From assembly GCA_034231615.1 (NCBI GenBank), contig CM067318.1:38163382-38227381 (forward strand): a DNA stretch of 64,000 bases, in the 5' to 3' direction. This DNA comes from Meghimatium bilineatum. Taxonomy: Eukaryota > Mollusca > Gastropoda > Stylommatophora > Philomycidae. Made by a program: the position numbers and the translations under genes. The notes beneath the pieces are model-generated. The model made no database searches, had not been told where the DNA came from, and saw only the letters and a program-made list of their open reading frames with translations. Of the stretch, positions 11,240 through 22,674 are shown in pieces. Within the stretch, counting starts at the first letter, position 1; the number at the start of each line of letters is the position of its first letter.

Positions 11240-11780
11240 TCAATCAAGTGCCAAGCTGACTGGCGATCATGTTTCTCCAACACTCTCTGTCTCGTGTGTT
11301 GTTAAGTTCAGTTGGTGACTTCTTTTTGCGCCACAGTGACAACCCATTCAGAAATGTATCTTTGTCTTCTCCTCCCTTGATTCTTCCAGTGGTTACTAAA
11401 TGTTGAAATTTTGCTTTTCTCATCAGATGCACTAAAAATCTTGGTTGTCTGTTTATAATTTTCGCTATAATTTGTCGTTTTACTCCAGCATCTCTGAGAA
11501 CTTCTACATTAGTTTTTTTTGGCTGTCCATGGAATTTTCATCATTCTTCTTATAAACCACATCTCAGTTGCCTCTAGTTTATCCTGTGCACATTTGCTTC
11601 ACTGTCCATGCTTCGCATCTATAAAGAAGGATTACCTCAATACTACAACATCCTAGCACTCAAACTCGTGTATGCATTGATATTATTTCATTGCACAGAA
11701 AGAATGTTTCTCATGTTTGAAAATGTGGATTTTGCATGTGCTATTTATCATAATTTTTATACAGCAAAAGAAATTGCTTG
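11240..11780 (-). pseudogene. LINE D C-terminal fragment
   Basis: The minus-strand frame 11432 to 11244 encodes MRKAKFQHLVTTGRIKG, then FLNGLSLWRKKKSP, then ECWRNMIASQLGT. This is the standard tail of a LINE ORF2 protein and ends in the TTGA-type tail at 11240-11252. Upstream (11460-11780) more of the C-terminal region can be matched to 5400-5640, but stops and frameshifts break it. It is 5'-truncated, as is usual for LINE copies. The same segment is repeated at 57036-57595, where it holds a minisatellite. Confidence 0.8.
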
Positions 11781-11857
11781 AATGTGAAATATTTGTCACC
11801 AAATTCGACAAAATATGTTGTGTTGTTCATCATTTTTAAGCTAATAATGTCTTAGTT

Positions 11858-13251
11858 GTGGGGGATTGAAAGAATGTCTTAGTTGTGGGGGATTGAAAGA
11901 ATGTCTTAGTTGTGGGGGATTGAAAGAATGTCTTAGTTGTGGGGGATTGAAAGAATGTCTTAGTTGTGGGGGATTGAAAGAATGTCTTAGTTGTGGGGGA
12001 TTGAAAGAATGTCTTAGTTGTGGGGGATTGAAAGAATGTCTTAGTTGTGGGGGATTGAAAGAATGTCTTAGTTGTGGGGGATTGAAAGAATGTCTTAGTT
12101 GTGGGGGATTGAAAGAATGTCTTAGTTGTGGGGGATTGAAAGAATGTCTTAGTTGTGGGGGATTGAAAGAATGTCTTAGTTGTGGGGGATTGAAAGAATG
12201 TCTTAGTTGTGGGGGATTGAAAGAATGTCTTAGTTGTGGGGGATTGAAAGAATGTCTTAGTTGTGGGGGATTGAAAGAATGTCTTAGTTGTGGGGGGATT
12301 GAAAGAATGTCTTAGTTGTGGGGGATTGAAAGAATGTCTTAATTGTGGGGGATTGAAAGAATGTCTTAGTTGTGGGGGATTGAAAGAATGTCTTAGTTGT
12401 GGGGGATTGAAAGAATGTCTTAGTTGTGGGGGATTGAAAGAATGTCTTAGTTGTGGGGGATTGAAAGAATGTCTTAGTTGTGGGGGATTGAAAGAATGTC
12501 TTAGTTGTGGGGGATTGAAAGAATGTCTTAGTTGTGGGGGATTGAAAGAATGTCTTAGTTGTGGGGGATTGAAAGAATGTCTTAGTTGTGGGGGATTGAA
12601 AGAATGTCTTAGTTGTGGGGGATTGAAAGAATGTCTTAGTTGTGGGGGATTGAAAGAATGTCTTAGTTTTGGGGGATTGAAAGAATGTCTTAGTTGTGGG
12701 GGATTAAAAGAATGTCTTAGTTGTGGGGGATTGAAAGAATGTCTTAGTTGTGGGGGATTGAAAGAATGTCTTAGTTGTGGGGGAATTGAAAGAATGTTTT
12801 AGTTGTGGGGGATTGAAAGAATGTCTTAGTTGTGGGGGATTGAAAGAATGTCTTTGTTGTGGGGGATTGAAAGAATGTCTTAGTTGTGGGGGATTGAAAG
12901 AATGTCTTAGTTGTGGGGGATTGAAAGAATGTCTTAGTTGTGGGGATTGAAAGAATGTCTTAGTTGTGGGGATTGAAAGAATGTCTTAGTTGTGGGGGAA
13001 TTGAAAGAATGTCTTAGTTGTGGGGGATTGAAAGAATTTCTTAATTGTGGGGGATTGAAAGAATGTCTTTGTTGTGGGGGATTGAAAGAATGTCTTAGTT
13101 GTGGGGGATTGAAAGAATGTCTTAGTTGTGGGGGAATTGAAAGAATGTCTTAGTTGTGGGGGATTGAAAGAATGTCTTAGTTGTGGGGGATTGAAAGAAT
13201 GTCTTAGTTGTGGGGATTGAAAGAATCTCTTTGTTGTGGGGGATTGAAAGA
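11858..13251. repeat. 27-bp minisatellite, ~51 copies
   Basis: The head-to-tail unit is gtcttagttgtgggggattg + aaagaat. Because 27 = 3 x 9, the plus strand stays open and would read ECLSCGGLK again and again. One-base changes in the G-run (GGGG or GGGGGG) shift the frame at 12294, 12784, 12947, 12970 and 12999. Copies are almost identical before 12290 and more variable after 12780, so amplification looks recent on the left. No start context, promoter or other protein sequence suggests it is a real gene. Confidence 0.97.
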
Positions 13252-13254
13252 AAC

Positions 13255-13825
13255 GAGACAATTAAACAGGAGGGACTCCTTGAATTCTTGACAGTTATTG
13301 ACACGAGAGGTGTGTGTGTGGGGGTGGGGTCAAAAATTGGAATATCTATTTTTGACATTATTTATGGACTAAGAGAAGAAAGGGAAAAACAACGATTATT
13401 ATTTAATCATTGTGTGGGATCGTTGTGACGTATATACCATTAGATAATCTGTGTTTAACTCCCAGGAGTCATCGCAAGAAGACACTTGTAGAAAGTATTG
13501 TTACCTTTGTGGTCATCTATTCTCGTCCATCATGTTTCATCTCAGAGATGATTATTATCAAACTTTCAGAGGTGAATTAACTCCCGCTATTAATCAGCCT
13601 AACAGAGTTGTCTCTTCTTCCTGGACTGATCGAAGGTTATCGAACCTGATTATTTGGTTCCGTTGTGAATTATACAATGTTCTATATGGCACGTTTCTCA
13701 TGGTTGATTTTTTTAACAGGAACTAGAAGAACATTGTTTCCTCAAGTCACCTACAAATGGTATTTCGTCTAATTAACATCATCAGAAAAATGTTATAATT
13801 AAATATAGAAGGAATTGTGAAAGAA

Positions 13826-13826
<1 letters not shown>
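13255..13826. other. Unique DNA, nothing recognised
   Basis: A 91-codon frame at 13451-13726 has no recognisable domain. No repeats were seen. Confidence 0.4.

Positions 13827-13857
<31 letters not shown>
13827..13857. repeat. (GT)n microsatellite
   Basis: About 15 GT dinucleotides, followed by further TG-rich sequence. Confidence 0.95.
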
Positions 13858-13859
<2 letters not shown>

Positions 13860-15130
13860 GAGTATGCGCCTGTATGTGTGTACGTGTAAATCATACATGA
13901 TGGCATGTCATATATGTGGGTGTGTAAGAGGGGAGGGTGATGCACTTTATGCGTGTGTCGTCATCATCTATATATGTGGTGTTCCCACTTCGGATAGTTT
14001 GTTAATGTTATGGTCCGTGGCTCGTGTTCTTCGTTCTTCGTATAGTGTTTCCAAATCTGGAATTTCTGGTGATGTTATAAGTACTTCTTCTGATTTTCGT
14101 TGTGTGACTATAGCTAAAAGAAGTCTGGTCCCATCTGAAACCTTAACTAAGTCTTATTTTAAAAAGAAAGGAAAATATGTAACACACAGATATTTTTAAT
14201 AAAAATTTTTCGTTCATAGACATAAATTATGCGACGAGAATCTAAGTTATGACATATACCTCAGACTTTATACTCGCAAGAGAGGAGGCAATTGATTCCC
14301 AGGTTATAGGCCGCCTATAGTTATCACTAAAAAATTTAGTTCACTGATTTGATAGGTAGTTATTATGAATATATCCTACAAGCCAATAGTTCGTAGTTGT
14401 CGAGATTGATTATGTGATTGGTTTCGCTATTCAACTATGATCGAAAATAAAGTTGGCGGCGTCCTTTTTAGCGTAATGTTCACTGTTCATAAGCTTGGCG
14501 CATCCATTGGCTAGTAAATGTAGAAAACTTAGCAAGGGGTGTGACTTTGATAATACAGTGTTCAGAATCTATTCACTAAGCGATCTCATTGACTTAAAAA
14601 CAGACATCTCACACTCCCGTACATGATTGCCCAAAAATAACGTTGACCCGTTGTATCTCGAAAATATACTCGAAAACTTGGAGTAACCTCCACACAGATT
14701 CACTCGTTAAATAAGGCTTCAAAAAGGCAGGAACTCTGGAGCTCTGGTAAGACTTCATAAAAATACGCTGCAACTTCAGAAACTACAAATACTCCCTCTG
14801 CATTGAAAACAAGCTCTCCGTTTCGTTAATGCAGAAACGCCAAACACACCATGTTACAGCGGTATGCGATTTTTATCCTTTTTTGAGATCTAACAACCCC
14901 TCTGAAAATTAACTAATGACTAAATCAACTCTTCAGTAGTGAGTTATGCACAATCACGATAATTCCAATGCTCTCAAGCACTGGTCCTTTTGGCGAGTTG
15001 GAGAATATAGCTTCTCACTCTCCCTACCTCTATTCTATGGCGAAGATATTGTAAGAGAGATTTTTCATTCTCTCAAATTTCATCACTCTGACCCGTCCTC
15101 ACTCAGACCAGAAGCATCAGAATAATTCAT
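13860..15130. other. Unique DNA, no gene recognised
   Basis: A 123-codon frame starts in the (GT)n tract and shows no known motif. The rest has stops in all frames at background density. Confidence 0.35.
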
Positions 15131-15134
15131 ATTC

Positions 15135-15268
15135 TGAACGATTATATTCCTTAAGCAATAATTCCTTCAAATGATTATATTCCTTAAGCAATAATTCCTT
15201 CACATGATTATATTCCTTAAGCAACAATTCCTTCAAATGATTATATTCCTTAACAATTCCTTCAAATG
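15135..15268. repeat. 33-bp repeat, ~4 copies
   Basis: The unit is attatattccttaagcaata plus attccttcaaatg. The last copy has lost a few bases (ccttaacaattcc). Confidence 0.9.
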
Positions 15269-15454
15269 CGAACCTGACATGTTGTCACGTTCTCAGCGGC
15301 CTATGCGAATTCCTAACCAATCTGATTAATTCCTATAACCAAATTCTAGACTCTACTAGTACTAACTCGCTTTTAATACATCAGCCTTTATCTCAACATA
15401 TGCCTACTCATTCCTAATTCTACCTCTCCGTCGATAACACTGAAATTTACAATA

Positions 15455-15530
15455 TTCACTCTAAAAAGTCTTGAGTCTAACGGGAATTGAACCAGTTCGT
15501 TCAACGGCACCAAATCGAGACATGCACTAT
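15455..15530 (-). repeat. B-box-bearing short repeat, left inverted copy
   Basis: The minus strand holds ggtgccgttgaacgaac, then GGTTCAATTCC (a pol III B-box-like block), then cgttagactcaagac. It is inverted relative to 15680-15750. It may be a SINE head, but no full tRNA fold is visible. Confidence 0.5.
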
Positions 15531-15679
15531 TACAATAACAGCGAACATCCCATACTAGTCCTTGTCTCAATTGGTCCGTTCTCAGTGACTTGAATGCAAA
15601 GTTTGAATGTCTTGACAAAATCACATCTTTTTTTGAGATTCGATTAGTCAAGTACGGAAAACCCGTGTACGAGAGTTGC

Positions 15680-15750
15680 TAGGCGATATGGTGCCGTTGA
15701 ATGGACTGGTTCAATCCCCGTTGGACTCAAGAATTTTTAATTTATCCTCT
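15680..15750 (+). repeat. B-box-bearing short repeat, right inverted copy
   Basis: Plus-strand copy with ggtgccgttgaatggac, GGTTCAATCCC and gttggactcaagaat. With the left copy it makes an inverted repeat with a ~150-bp spacer. It is too short for a tRNA (no anticodon arm). Confidence 0.5.
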
Positions 15751-15759
15751 GGCTTCCTT

Positions 15760-16465
15760 CTTGAATTTACTATTATTCACTCCAACACATTACAATAACA
15801 CAGGAGCTCTTGATCAATTCAACTCATGATGGATTCTTCTAACATTACAAAATATAACTTCCTCTATGGTGAAAAGCAATCCTCTTTTCAAAACTATGGA
15901 GCTCGAGGAACTATGTTCTTCTTCATAGACCCTTCTCTGGTTGAATCCCTCGCTATATGACTGAGCTGTTATCAAGGTGTTGGCTAATGACTGACTGCTC
16001 ACTCATGATTGATTACAATCCATTATATTCCCGTCTTTGGACGCAATATGAATCTCAATCTTGTTGCATACTCGTACGTATTTACAGTTTTTTTTTCTCA
16101 ATTAGTTTCCTACCTAATTCCAGTTTATCCTAATTTGCCACTTAAGGTTGTCAACAACCTCTTCCAGAATATGCTGCTCTATACACAACCTTTCTTAAAT
16201 TAATAGTTTCTGACAATATTTTATTCGCCCCTACCGCTCTCGTGTTTCAGTCACGGCTGGCTGAATATTCACTCCAACTCCGTTGATAACCTTGTATCGT
16301 CAACAATTACTAAGTTCCTTTTTTACGTTGTCTAATTTTATTTCTCCTCCACTGTTTTAATAAATACGGTTCCGGTTTAAGTAATGGAGCGATGTTTTTA
16401 TCTTTCTTGCTGAATCAAGAACTGGTTGATCATTAATTTAACACATTAATATTGTAAACATTAAA
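15760..16465. other. Unique AT-rich DNA, nothing recognised
   Basis: Only short frames without known motifs. Around 16265 a fragment (attcactccaactccgttga) weakly recalls the flank of the inverted repeat at 15440. Confidence 0.35.
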
Positions 16466-16467
16466 TA

Positions 16468-16946
16468 TCTGTGTTACTGAAACGGATTCACTCCTGCATA
16501 ATTCCAACATTAACATGTGAATGCGAAAGTTGGAAAGACACATCAAACTTAGAACAAAGACTAAACACCTTTGAAAATAAATGTCTTAGAGGGCTACTGA
16601 ACATACGTTGGTCAGACTTCAAATCAAACACGGTTGTCAGACAAGAATCAAAACAAGAATATGTATCCACCTATATTAGAAAGTGTCGCTGGAATTACAT
16701 CGGACAGCGCTACGAATGGATACTGAAATACTCCCCTGTCAAGCTTTGATATGGTCGCCAAAGGGAAAGAGAAAACGAGGAAGACCAAAAAAAAAACTTT
16801 ACGTAGAACTATTACAAGAGAACATTTTACCTTCGGTATCAGAAACAATGAAGATCTCGAAGCAAATTGCAATGAAACGAGAGTCATGGAAATCTATGGC
16901 ATCTGCCCTATGTGCCGTCTTTTGCCCAAGAGGAATAACTAACTAA
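16468..16946 (+). pseudogene. LINE B C-terminal RT fragment
   Basis: Frame 16471-16749 encodes LKRIHSCIIPTLTCECESW, KCLRGLLNIRWSDFKSN and IRKCRWNYIG. A frameshift near 16690-16710 moves the tail into the frame encoding PCQALIWSPKGKRKRGRPKK, and a second near 16795 gives LRRTITRE. This is the normal C-terminal order of this LINE family (thumb/connector, 'RRRW.YIGH', basic RGRPK block). The RT core and 5' end are absent. Other copies are at 22675 and 32123. Confidence 0.85.
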
Positions 16947-17051
16947 CCTTTTAAAAGTGTGTTTTGAACAACACAAGGGACAGCTGATTGTAATATCATC
17001 TTTCGTCAATTTTTTCAATGTCCGACTCGCAGCATGTCTTCCAGTCTGTCA

Positions 17052-17265
17052 CATAGACATGTCATATATGTAGGCATGTCATATATGTAGGCATGTCATA
17101 TATAGTTAGCTAGCTATTCCTCTAGGCCCAAAGATGGAGTGTCATATATGTACGCATGATTTATATGTAGGCATGTCATATATGTAGGCATATCATATAT
17201 GTAGGCATATCATACGTGTAGGCATGCCACATATGTAGGCATGGCATATATGTTGAGAAATGGCA
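17052..17265. repeat. 17-bp repeat, interrupted
   Basis: Units are like catgtcatatatgtagg. The array is split by non-repeat sequence at 17104-17140. About 10 copies. Confidence 0.85.
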
Positions 17266-17403
17266 TATACTTAGATGTTGATAGTGCAAGAAGTAGCACA
17301 ACAATTTAGTATGTCCCCCCCCCCCCGCTCTTTCTCAACAACTATCAAGAATTCAGAGCCCAGCTCTGCTTAATTATATCAGCCACCCCTCTACACATTA
17401 TTT

Positions 17404-17482
17404 TAGAGAAATTAGATCAATACTGGTTTTCTTTCAGATTTTTTTGAGAATTTAGATCAATACAGGTTTTCTTTCAGATTTC
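17404..17482. repeat. ~40-bp duplication, 2 copies
   Basis: The block tagatcaatac(t/a)ggttttc with tttcagatttyttagagaa occurs twice in tandem. Confidence 0.75.
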
Positions 17483-17532
17483 TTAGAGAAAACATCAAAT
17501 AATTTATTTGGTGATGAAAAAAAGTAATGTTG

Positions 17533-17702
17533 ACGTCAGCAATTGTCAAACTCCCACTCCACTCTTGTCAGCAATTGTCAAACTCCCACTCCACTTTTGT
17601 CCACAACTGTTAAACTCTCACTCCACACTTGTCAACAACTGTTAAACTCCCACTCCACACTTGTCAACAACTTTTAAACTACCACTCCACACTTGTCAAC
17701 AG
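17533..17702. repeat. 32-bp repeat, 5 copies
   Basis: Units are like gtcaacaactgttaaactcc + cactccacactt. Confidence 0.92.
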
Positions 17703-17759
17703 ACGTTTTCAGATCTCCTCTTTCCTATTTGTTGATATAATTTATGGAAAGCCTCTTCA

Positions 17760-17942
17760 CACGAAATATACATATTATTTGTTTTAAATATACACATTAC
17801 GTGTTTTAAATATACACATTCCTGGTTTGAAACATACATATTATTTGTTTGAAATATACACATTACTTGTTTGAAATATACACATTACTTGTTTGAAATA
17901 TACACATTACGTATTTGAAATATACACATTTTTGTTTGAAAC
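17760..17942. repeat. 22-bp repeat, ~8 copies
   Basis: Units are like gaaatatacacattacttgt + tt. The first copies have ttaaat in place of tgaaat. Confidence 0.92.
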
Positions 17943-17944
17943 CA

Positions 17945-18423
17945 CATTTTAAAAACAGCTCCTTTCGATGTTAGTGACCTAAATTATACGTGTTTCCTGC
18001 CGTGGCATTTATCTACGGGGACAGATTTGACACAATAACAATGAATTATCTTTCTTGTAGGAGGAATTCTATAGAAATACCGAAGGACGAAACAAGGTGA
18101 ATGAAAACAGAAAATCGATGTAGGAATGGGAGGAAGGAGATAACCGAAGTATTATATAAGACACATGAATCTGAGGAAGAATGATGAACGCACACAGAAA
18201 TAATTGAGTGTACAAGTAAAGTATTGAACTATCTGACGATTAGTAAAGCAGAACTAATGTGAGAACTAGTGAATGATAAAAATGATGATTGGAAAAATTT
18301 GGCAGAACTTTGTGTCATTGAAGAGCATATGAGTTATTAAGAAAAGAGCACTGAATTGTTGTTAGCAGTACTGGAAGATGTAGCTACTAATTAGAAATTA
18401 AAATTAGCTCGAACATAACTACT
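17945..18423. other. Unique AT-rich DNA, nothing recognised
   Basis: No conserved coding blocks and no repeats apparent. Confidence 0.35.
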
Positions 18424-18760
18424 GAGTGATGAATAAATAGCTCCTTTCTAACAAGAAATATTAGTACGAACAGAACTAATTGGGAATGAATAAATAGCTG
18501 GCTACTAACAAGAAATATTAGTACGAACAGAACTAATTGGGAATGAATAAATAGCTGGCTACTAACAAGAAATATTAGTACGAACAGAACTAATTGGGAA
18601 TGAATAAATAGCTGGCTACTAACAAGAAATATTAGTACGAACAGAACTAATTGGGAATGAATAAATAGCTGGCTACTAACAAGAAATATTAGTACGAACA
18701 GAACTAATTGGGAATGAATAAATAGCTGGCTACTAACAAGAAATATTTGCATGAATAGAA
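18424..18760. repeat. 57-bp repeat, ~6 copies
   Basis: The unit contains aagaaatattagtacgaaca, gaactaattgggaatgaata and aatagctggctactaac. The middle four copies are identical. The 131-codon minus-strand frame is an artefact of 57 = 3 x 19. Confidence 0.95.
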
Positions 18761-18859
18761 CTACAAGGGGAGGGAGGAGCATAACTCACCATAAAAGGTA
18801 AGCTTAACAGTTTACTTACTCTAACCTAACATTTATTTCTGAACTGTCCGGAGGCACAA

Positions 18860-19035
18860 TTGACTGAAACAGGATTTGAACCAGCCACCTTGGTAGTCTG
18901 ACACGTGATCTATGTGCATTTCTCAACAACAAGAGGCCTTTTGGTCGAAACTTCGATTTGTGTGTGTTATTATGTGTGTCTCTAGTTATTAGCAAAATTT
19001 TATTGCCAAATTTCTGGATCTGTCTATACATTTCT
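18860..19035 (+). mobile_element. PLE 3'-end fragment, eroded motif
   Basis: The block aggccttttggtcgaaac at 18935-18952 followed by cgatttgtgtgtgtta, then ttagcaaaa and gccaaatttctggatctgtc, is closely similar to 39040-39120. The 5' half of the hammerhead-like core (TTGATAA) is lost here. Just upstream, on the minus strand, is a GGTTCAAATCC B-box-like block (about 18868-18880). Confidence 0.55.
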
Positions 19036-19730
19036 CACTAAGAGTCGGATTTTAGCTAATAAATATTACAGCTATCAGAACTACTTCGAAACGGAACTAA
19101 AAAAGCTATCAACTATAGGATCTGATGAACAGGTAAGGAATTGACATGGAACATATGCATTATGCAAGAAGATAATGTATAAATAATGGCGAGCTGTGCA
19201 CAATAAATTATCCTTATTATTCCTTTCAGTTATTTTCAGTTGTTACCATTTTTTACTGTTAGAAGATCGATCATCATGGGTAATAAATACTTAGAGTTTA
19301 GAGTATGCAAGTATCTCTATTGTAATTTAGTGACACATTGACCATGTTACATTTATTGTTTAAAGCGTAGACACGGCGTTATCACACAAGCACACACTTA
19401 TTTGTTTACTGTTGCCATGACATTTCAATGTGGCCAGATTTATTGCAATTTATATTTCCAAATCTGGAATCCGGATAGGGGCAAGAGATAAATAGAGAGG
19501 TTAACGTACCGGTATCTCTGTTGCATATCCGCTCTTTGTTTGTTTATCAAAAACAAAATTTGTTTTGCAGGGTTTTTAAAATATTTTCTTTGGTTATTGT
19601 GTACGAGTGTTGTCTGCTCCTATGTTTGTTGTAGTTATTTCATGTTATCATTACTTCGTTGCTGAGTCCCCGGATGGTTGCTAAGGTAACGTTTGACAGT
19701 GTCATGCTTATGTATTTCACGTTTGCTATC
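19036..19730. other. Unique DNA with an X-box-like palindrome
   Basis: No gene recognised. The 14-mer at 19677-19690 is listed separately. Confidence 0.4.
19677..19690. promoter_or_regulatory. RFX X-box-like palindrome
   Basis: gttgctaaggtaac fits the inverted half-sites GTTGCY and GGYAAC with a 2-base spacer, the form bound by RFX factors at ciliary gene promoters. No downstream gene is visible, so chance is a real possibility. Confidence 0.3.
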
Positions 19731-19850
19731 TGAGGGCGGCGGTACGTGACCACCTGCTCGACTTCGTCGTCAGCATCATTATCAGGTTTGTTATCTTACG
19801 GATACGTGGCCACCTGCTCGCCTTCGTCGTCAGCATCATTATCAGCGTCA
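19731..19850. repeat. ~60-bp duplication, 2 copies
   Basis: Both copies contain gtcgtcagcatcattatcag, preceded by cacctgctcg and followed by ttatct. Confidence 0.8.
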
Positions 19851-20095
19851 TTATCTAACTGAAGAGATGGAGGCTGGAAAGGATCATTAATTTTCGTGAG
19901 TTTTCATTTGATTCTTCGGGGCAATGAGAAAATATAAAAACTGATGACTACTGCCACTGTATCGAGTGGTATTGCGACACACTAGGTAGATTACACAACT
20001 AATTAGCTCTGCTGGGTGAGTTCTTTTATCATTCTTTCAGTTCTAGTAGTGGTCAGTCACCGCATTCTCCTCCTAGCTGCATCATAATATGTATC

Positions 20096-20455
20096 AAGAA
20101 CTTTCCTTGGATACTTTCACTTTTTACCAGATAAAGAACTTTCTCTCCTTGGATACTTTCACTTATTTTTACTAGATAAAGAACTTTCTCTCCTTGGATG
20201 CTTTCACTTATTTTTACTAGATAAAGAACTTTCTCTCCTTGGATACTTTCACTTATTTTTACCAGATAAAAAACTTTCTCTCCTTGGATACTTTCACTTA
20301 TTTTTACTAGATAAAGAACTTTCTCTCCTTGGATACTTTCACTTATTTTTACCAGAAAAAGTACTTTCTCTCCATGGATACTTTCACATATTCGTTACCA
20401 GTCAAAGAACCTTCTCTCCTTGGATACTTTCACATATTCGTACCATAAAAAGTAC
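20096..20455. repeat. 45-bp repeat, ~8 copies
   Basis: The unit contains agataaagaactttctctcc, then ttggatactttcacttat. It is more diverged at the right end (catattcgtaccag). Confidence 0.93.
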
Positions 20456-20549
20456 TTTCGGTTGGATCAAGTTGGATCAACACGAGCATAAAATATTAAC
20501 AATACAATGCTTTGTACAGAGCGTAGCTAATTTGCTGGAGGTACCATGA

Positions 20550-21050
20550 AAATTAGCTTTCAAGCAGGTGTGATCACCACCCTAACATCCAAGTCGGAAT
20601 ACTAGCTTTCAAGCAGGTATCACACCACCCTAACATCCAAGTCGGAATACTAGCTTTCAAGCAGGTATCACACCACCCTAACATCCAAGTCGGAATACTA
20701 GCTTTCAAGCAGGTATCACACCACCCTAACATCCAAGTCGGAATACTAGCTTTCAAGCAGGTATCACACCACCCTAACATCCAAGTCGGAATACTAGCTT
20801 TCAAGCAGGTATCACACCACCCTAACATCCAAGTCGGAATACTAGCTTTCAAGCAGGTATGACAAGATACTATCCTAACATCCAAGTCGGAAAACTAGCT
20901 TTCAAGCAGGTATAACAAGATACCACCCTAACATCCAAGTCGGAAAACTAGCTTTCAAGCAGGTATGACAAGATACCATCCTAACATCAAAATCGGAAAA
21001 CTAGCTTTCAAGCAGGTATGACAAGATAACACCCCAACATCCAAGTCGGA
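20550..21050. repeat. 48-bp repeat, ~10 copies
   Basis: The unit contains actagctttcaagcaggtat, then cacaccaccctaacatcc. From about 20850 units carry the variant gacaagatac, so two sub-families lie side by side. The minus-strand frame (48 = 3 x 16) is an artefact. Confidence 0.95.
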
Positions 21051-21373
21051 AAAAAAACACCTGTTATACAGCGCTGGTAAAGGGCTCTTACGTTAGTAAA
21101 TTCAATTCATGCATCATACGATAAGCGGTCAAAATATCGGTCAAGATCGCAGCCACAAAAACAGCGAGGTCACAGATTCCATATTCACATACTAATAGTC
21201 TGGCACACATGAACATCTCTACAAAACATACTTTGGGGAACCCACAACGAGATCAATATCAGATTGTATGCATAATATTTGATCGAAGATAGAAGAAATA
21301 TGTACAATATGAAATGTTTGAGATTGAGCATTCTTTTTCCATGTTGACAGGAAAGATGGTAGGGTGAAAAATT

Positions 21374-21592
21374 TGACGTCACTAGAAATGAGCTCAACTG
21401 TGGGGTAGATGTGACGTCATCAGAAATGAGCTCAAATGTGGGGTAGATGTGACGTCATCAGAAATGAGCTCAACTGTGGGGTAGATGTGACGTCACCCAA
21501 AATGAGCTCAACTGTAGGGTAGATGTGCCGTCATCAGAAATGAGCTCAACTGTGGGGTAGATGTGACATCACCCGATATGAGCTCAACTGTG
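21374..21592. repeat. 38-bp repeat with CRE palindromes, ~6 copies
   Basis: The unit contains gaaatgagctcaactgtggg and gtagatgtgacgtcatca. Four perfect TGACGTCA sites occur at 21374, 21412, 21450 and 21488, spaced exactly 38 bases apart. The two later copies carry point changes (gccgtca, gacatca). Confidence 0.95.
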
Positions 21593-21666
21593 GGTTTACA
21601 AGAGTAACAATATGATAATTTAACTTACTGGCATCTTCGTTATCGTTGAAGTAGCCATAATCTACT

Positions 21667-21790
21667 TTATTATCATTATCCCCAAAAACACCACCATCAT
21701 CATTATCACTACCACCGCCATCATCATCATTAATACCATCACAATCATCATCATTATCACTACCACACCATCATCATCATCACTACCACT
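21667..21790. repeat. (CAT)n-rich interrupted microsatellite
   Basis: Mixed catcat, accacc and cattatcacta triplets. Confidence 0.85.
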
Positions 21791-21799
21791 ATGATCATC

Positions 21800-22670
21800 A
21801 CCAACACACTGAATAAGTATGACACCAACATTTGAACAGGAAGAGATCATTTGAAGAATGCAGACATTACAAGAACTGCTGAAGCAACGCCTGTTGTCAA
21901 ATATATTGAGAACAGAGACTAAAATATGTGCGACCACTTAATGAAAATGAACCCTTATTGGCCATCAGTAAGAGGAAAGTGGACTGAAGGAGTTACCAAC
22001 GTTCTGACACGTCACAATAATACTGCACATCACGCCACCAAATTTCTTACCATACATCACCAGAAAACCGATCGTCATTCATACCTGCGACGCTTACAGC
22101 AACAGCAGATACAATGTAACAGATAGACCCATTTTTTACTAATTGCCATCATGAACAAAGTCAATGAGCATCACTTTTGAAGTAGAACCGATGAGTCGAT
22201 ATGAGTTATTGGCGATGGACGAGAAGAAATCCACTTTTCTACTGGAACACACAACTGCTTCTTAGGAGAATGAAAAACAGAGACTAGTTACCATTACCAA
22301 TTTCTTGCCAAAAGGTCTAAATATAATTCTTCCAATTGATGTGAAGAAATGAATCCGTAAACAGAAACAACGGTTATACTCACACTTAACCCGCAAGAGT
22401 GTTCCTAAACATAAACAACGATTACGTTCACACGTAGTTCACAAGAGTGGCCAGTCTCTTGAAACTATGTGGAATATGTTGAAATTATCAGAAAGGAAGT
22501 ATACAGAAGTTCCTGTGACATTATCTGGCAATTCTTTTTCAACTTGGAAGCCACTGTTCGTATATTTAGTTGGACTATTTTCCTGCTATGAGAAAGAACA
22601 GGTTGAAGTTCGAGAGTGAACTATGAAGAAGAAGAAGTAGGAGATGGATTGAAGAATATACTGTAATTGG
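21800..22670. other. Unique DNA, no gene recognised
   Basis: Two near-duplicate segments near 22345-22450 share acaacg(g/a)tta and cacaagagtg(t/g). No conserved domain seen. Confidence 0.4.
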
Positions 22671-22674
22671 ACAT

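Noticed and set aside
11866-12802. Cys-rich ECLSCGGLK repeat protein (metallothionein- or silk-like)
   Set aside because: The period of 27 alone keeps the frame open, single-G indels break it several times, and there is no start context or unique protein part.
11858-13251. CRISPR-like array: units end in attgaaag and repeat many times
   Set aside because: The units are directly head to tail with no spacers, the context is eukaryotic, and no cas genes are present.
15680-15750. tRNA gene around GGTTCAATCCC
   Set aside because: Too short, no anticodon arm, and the sequence recurs inverted nearby.
17310-17330. C-run as i-motif or regulatory element
   Set aside because: A single ~12-base homopolymer without context.
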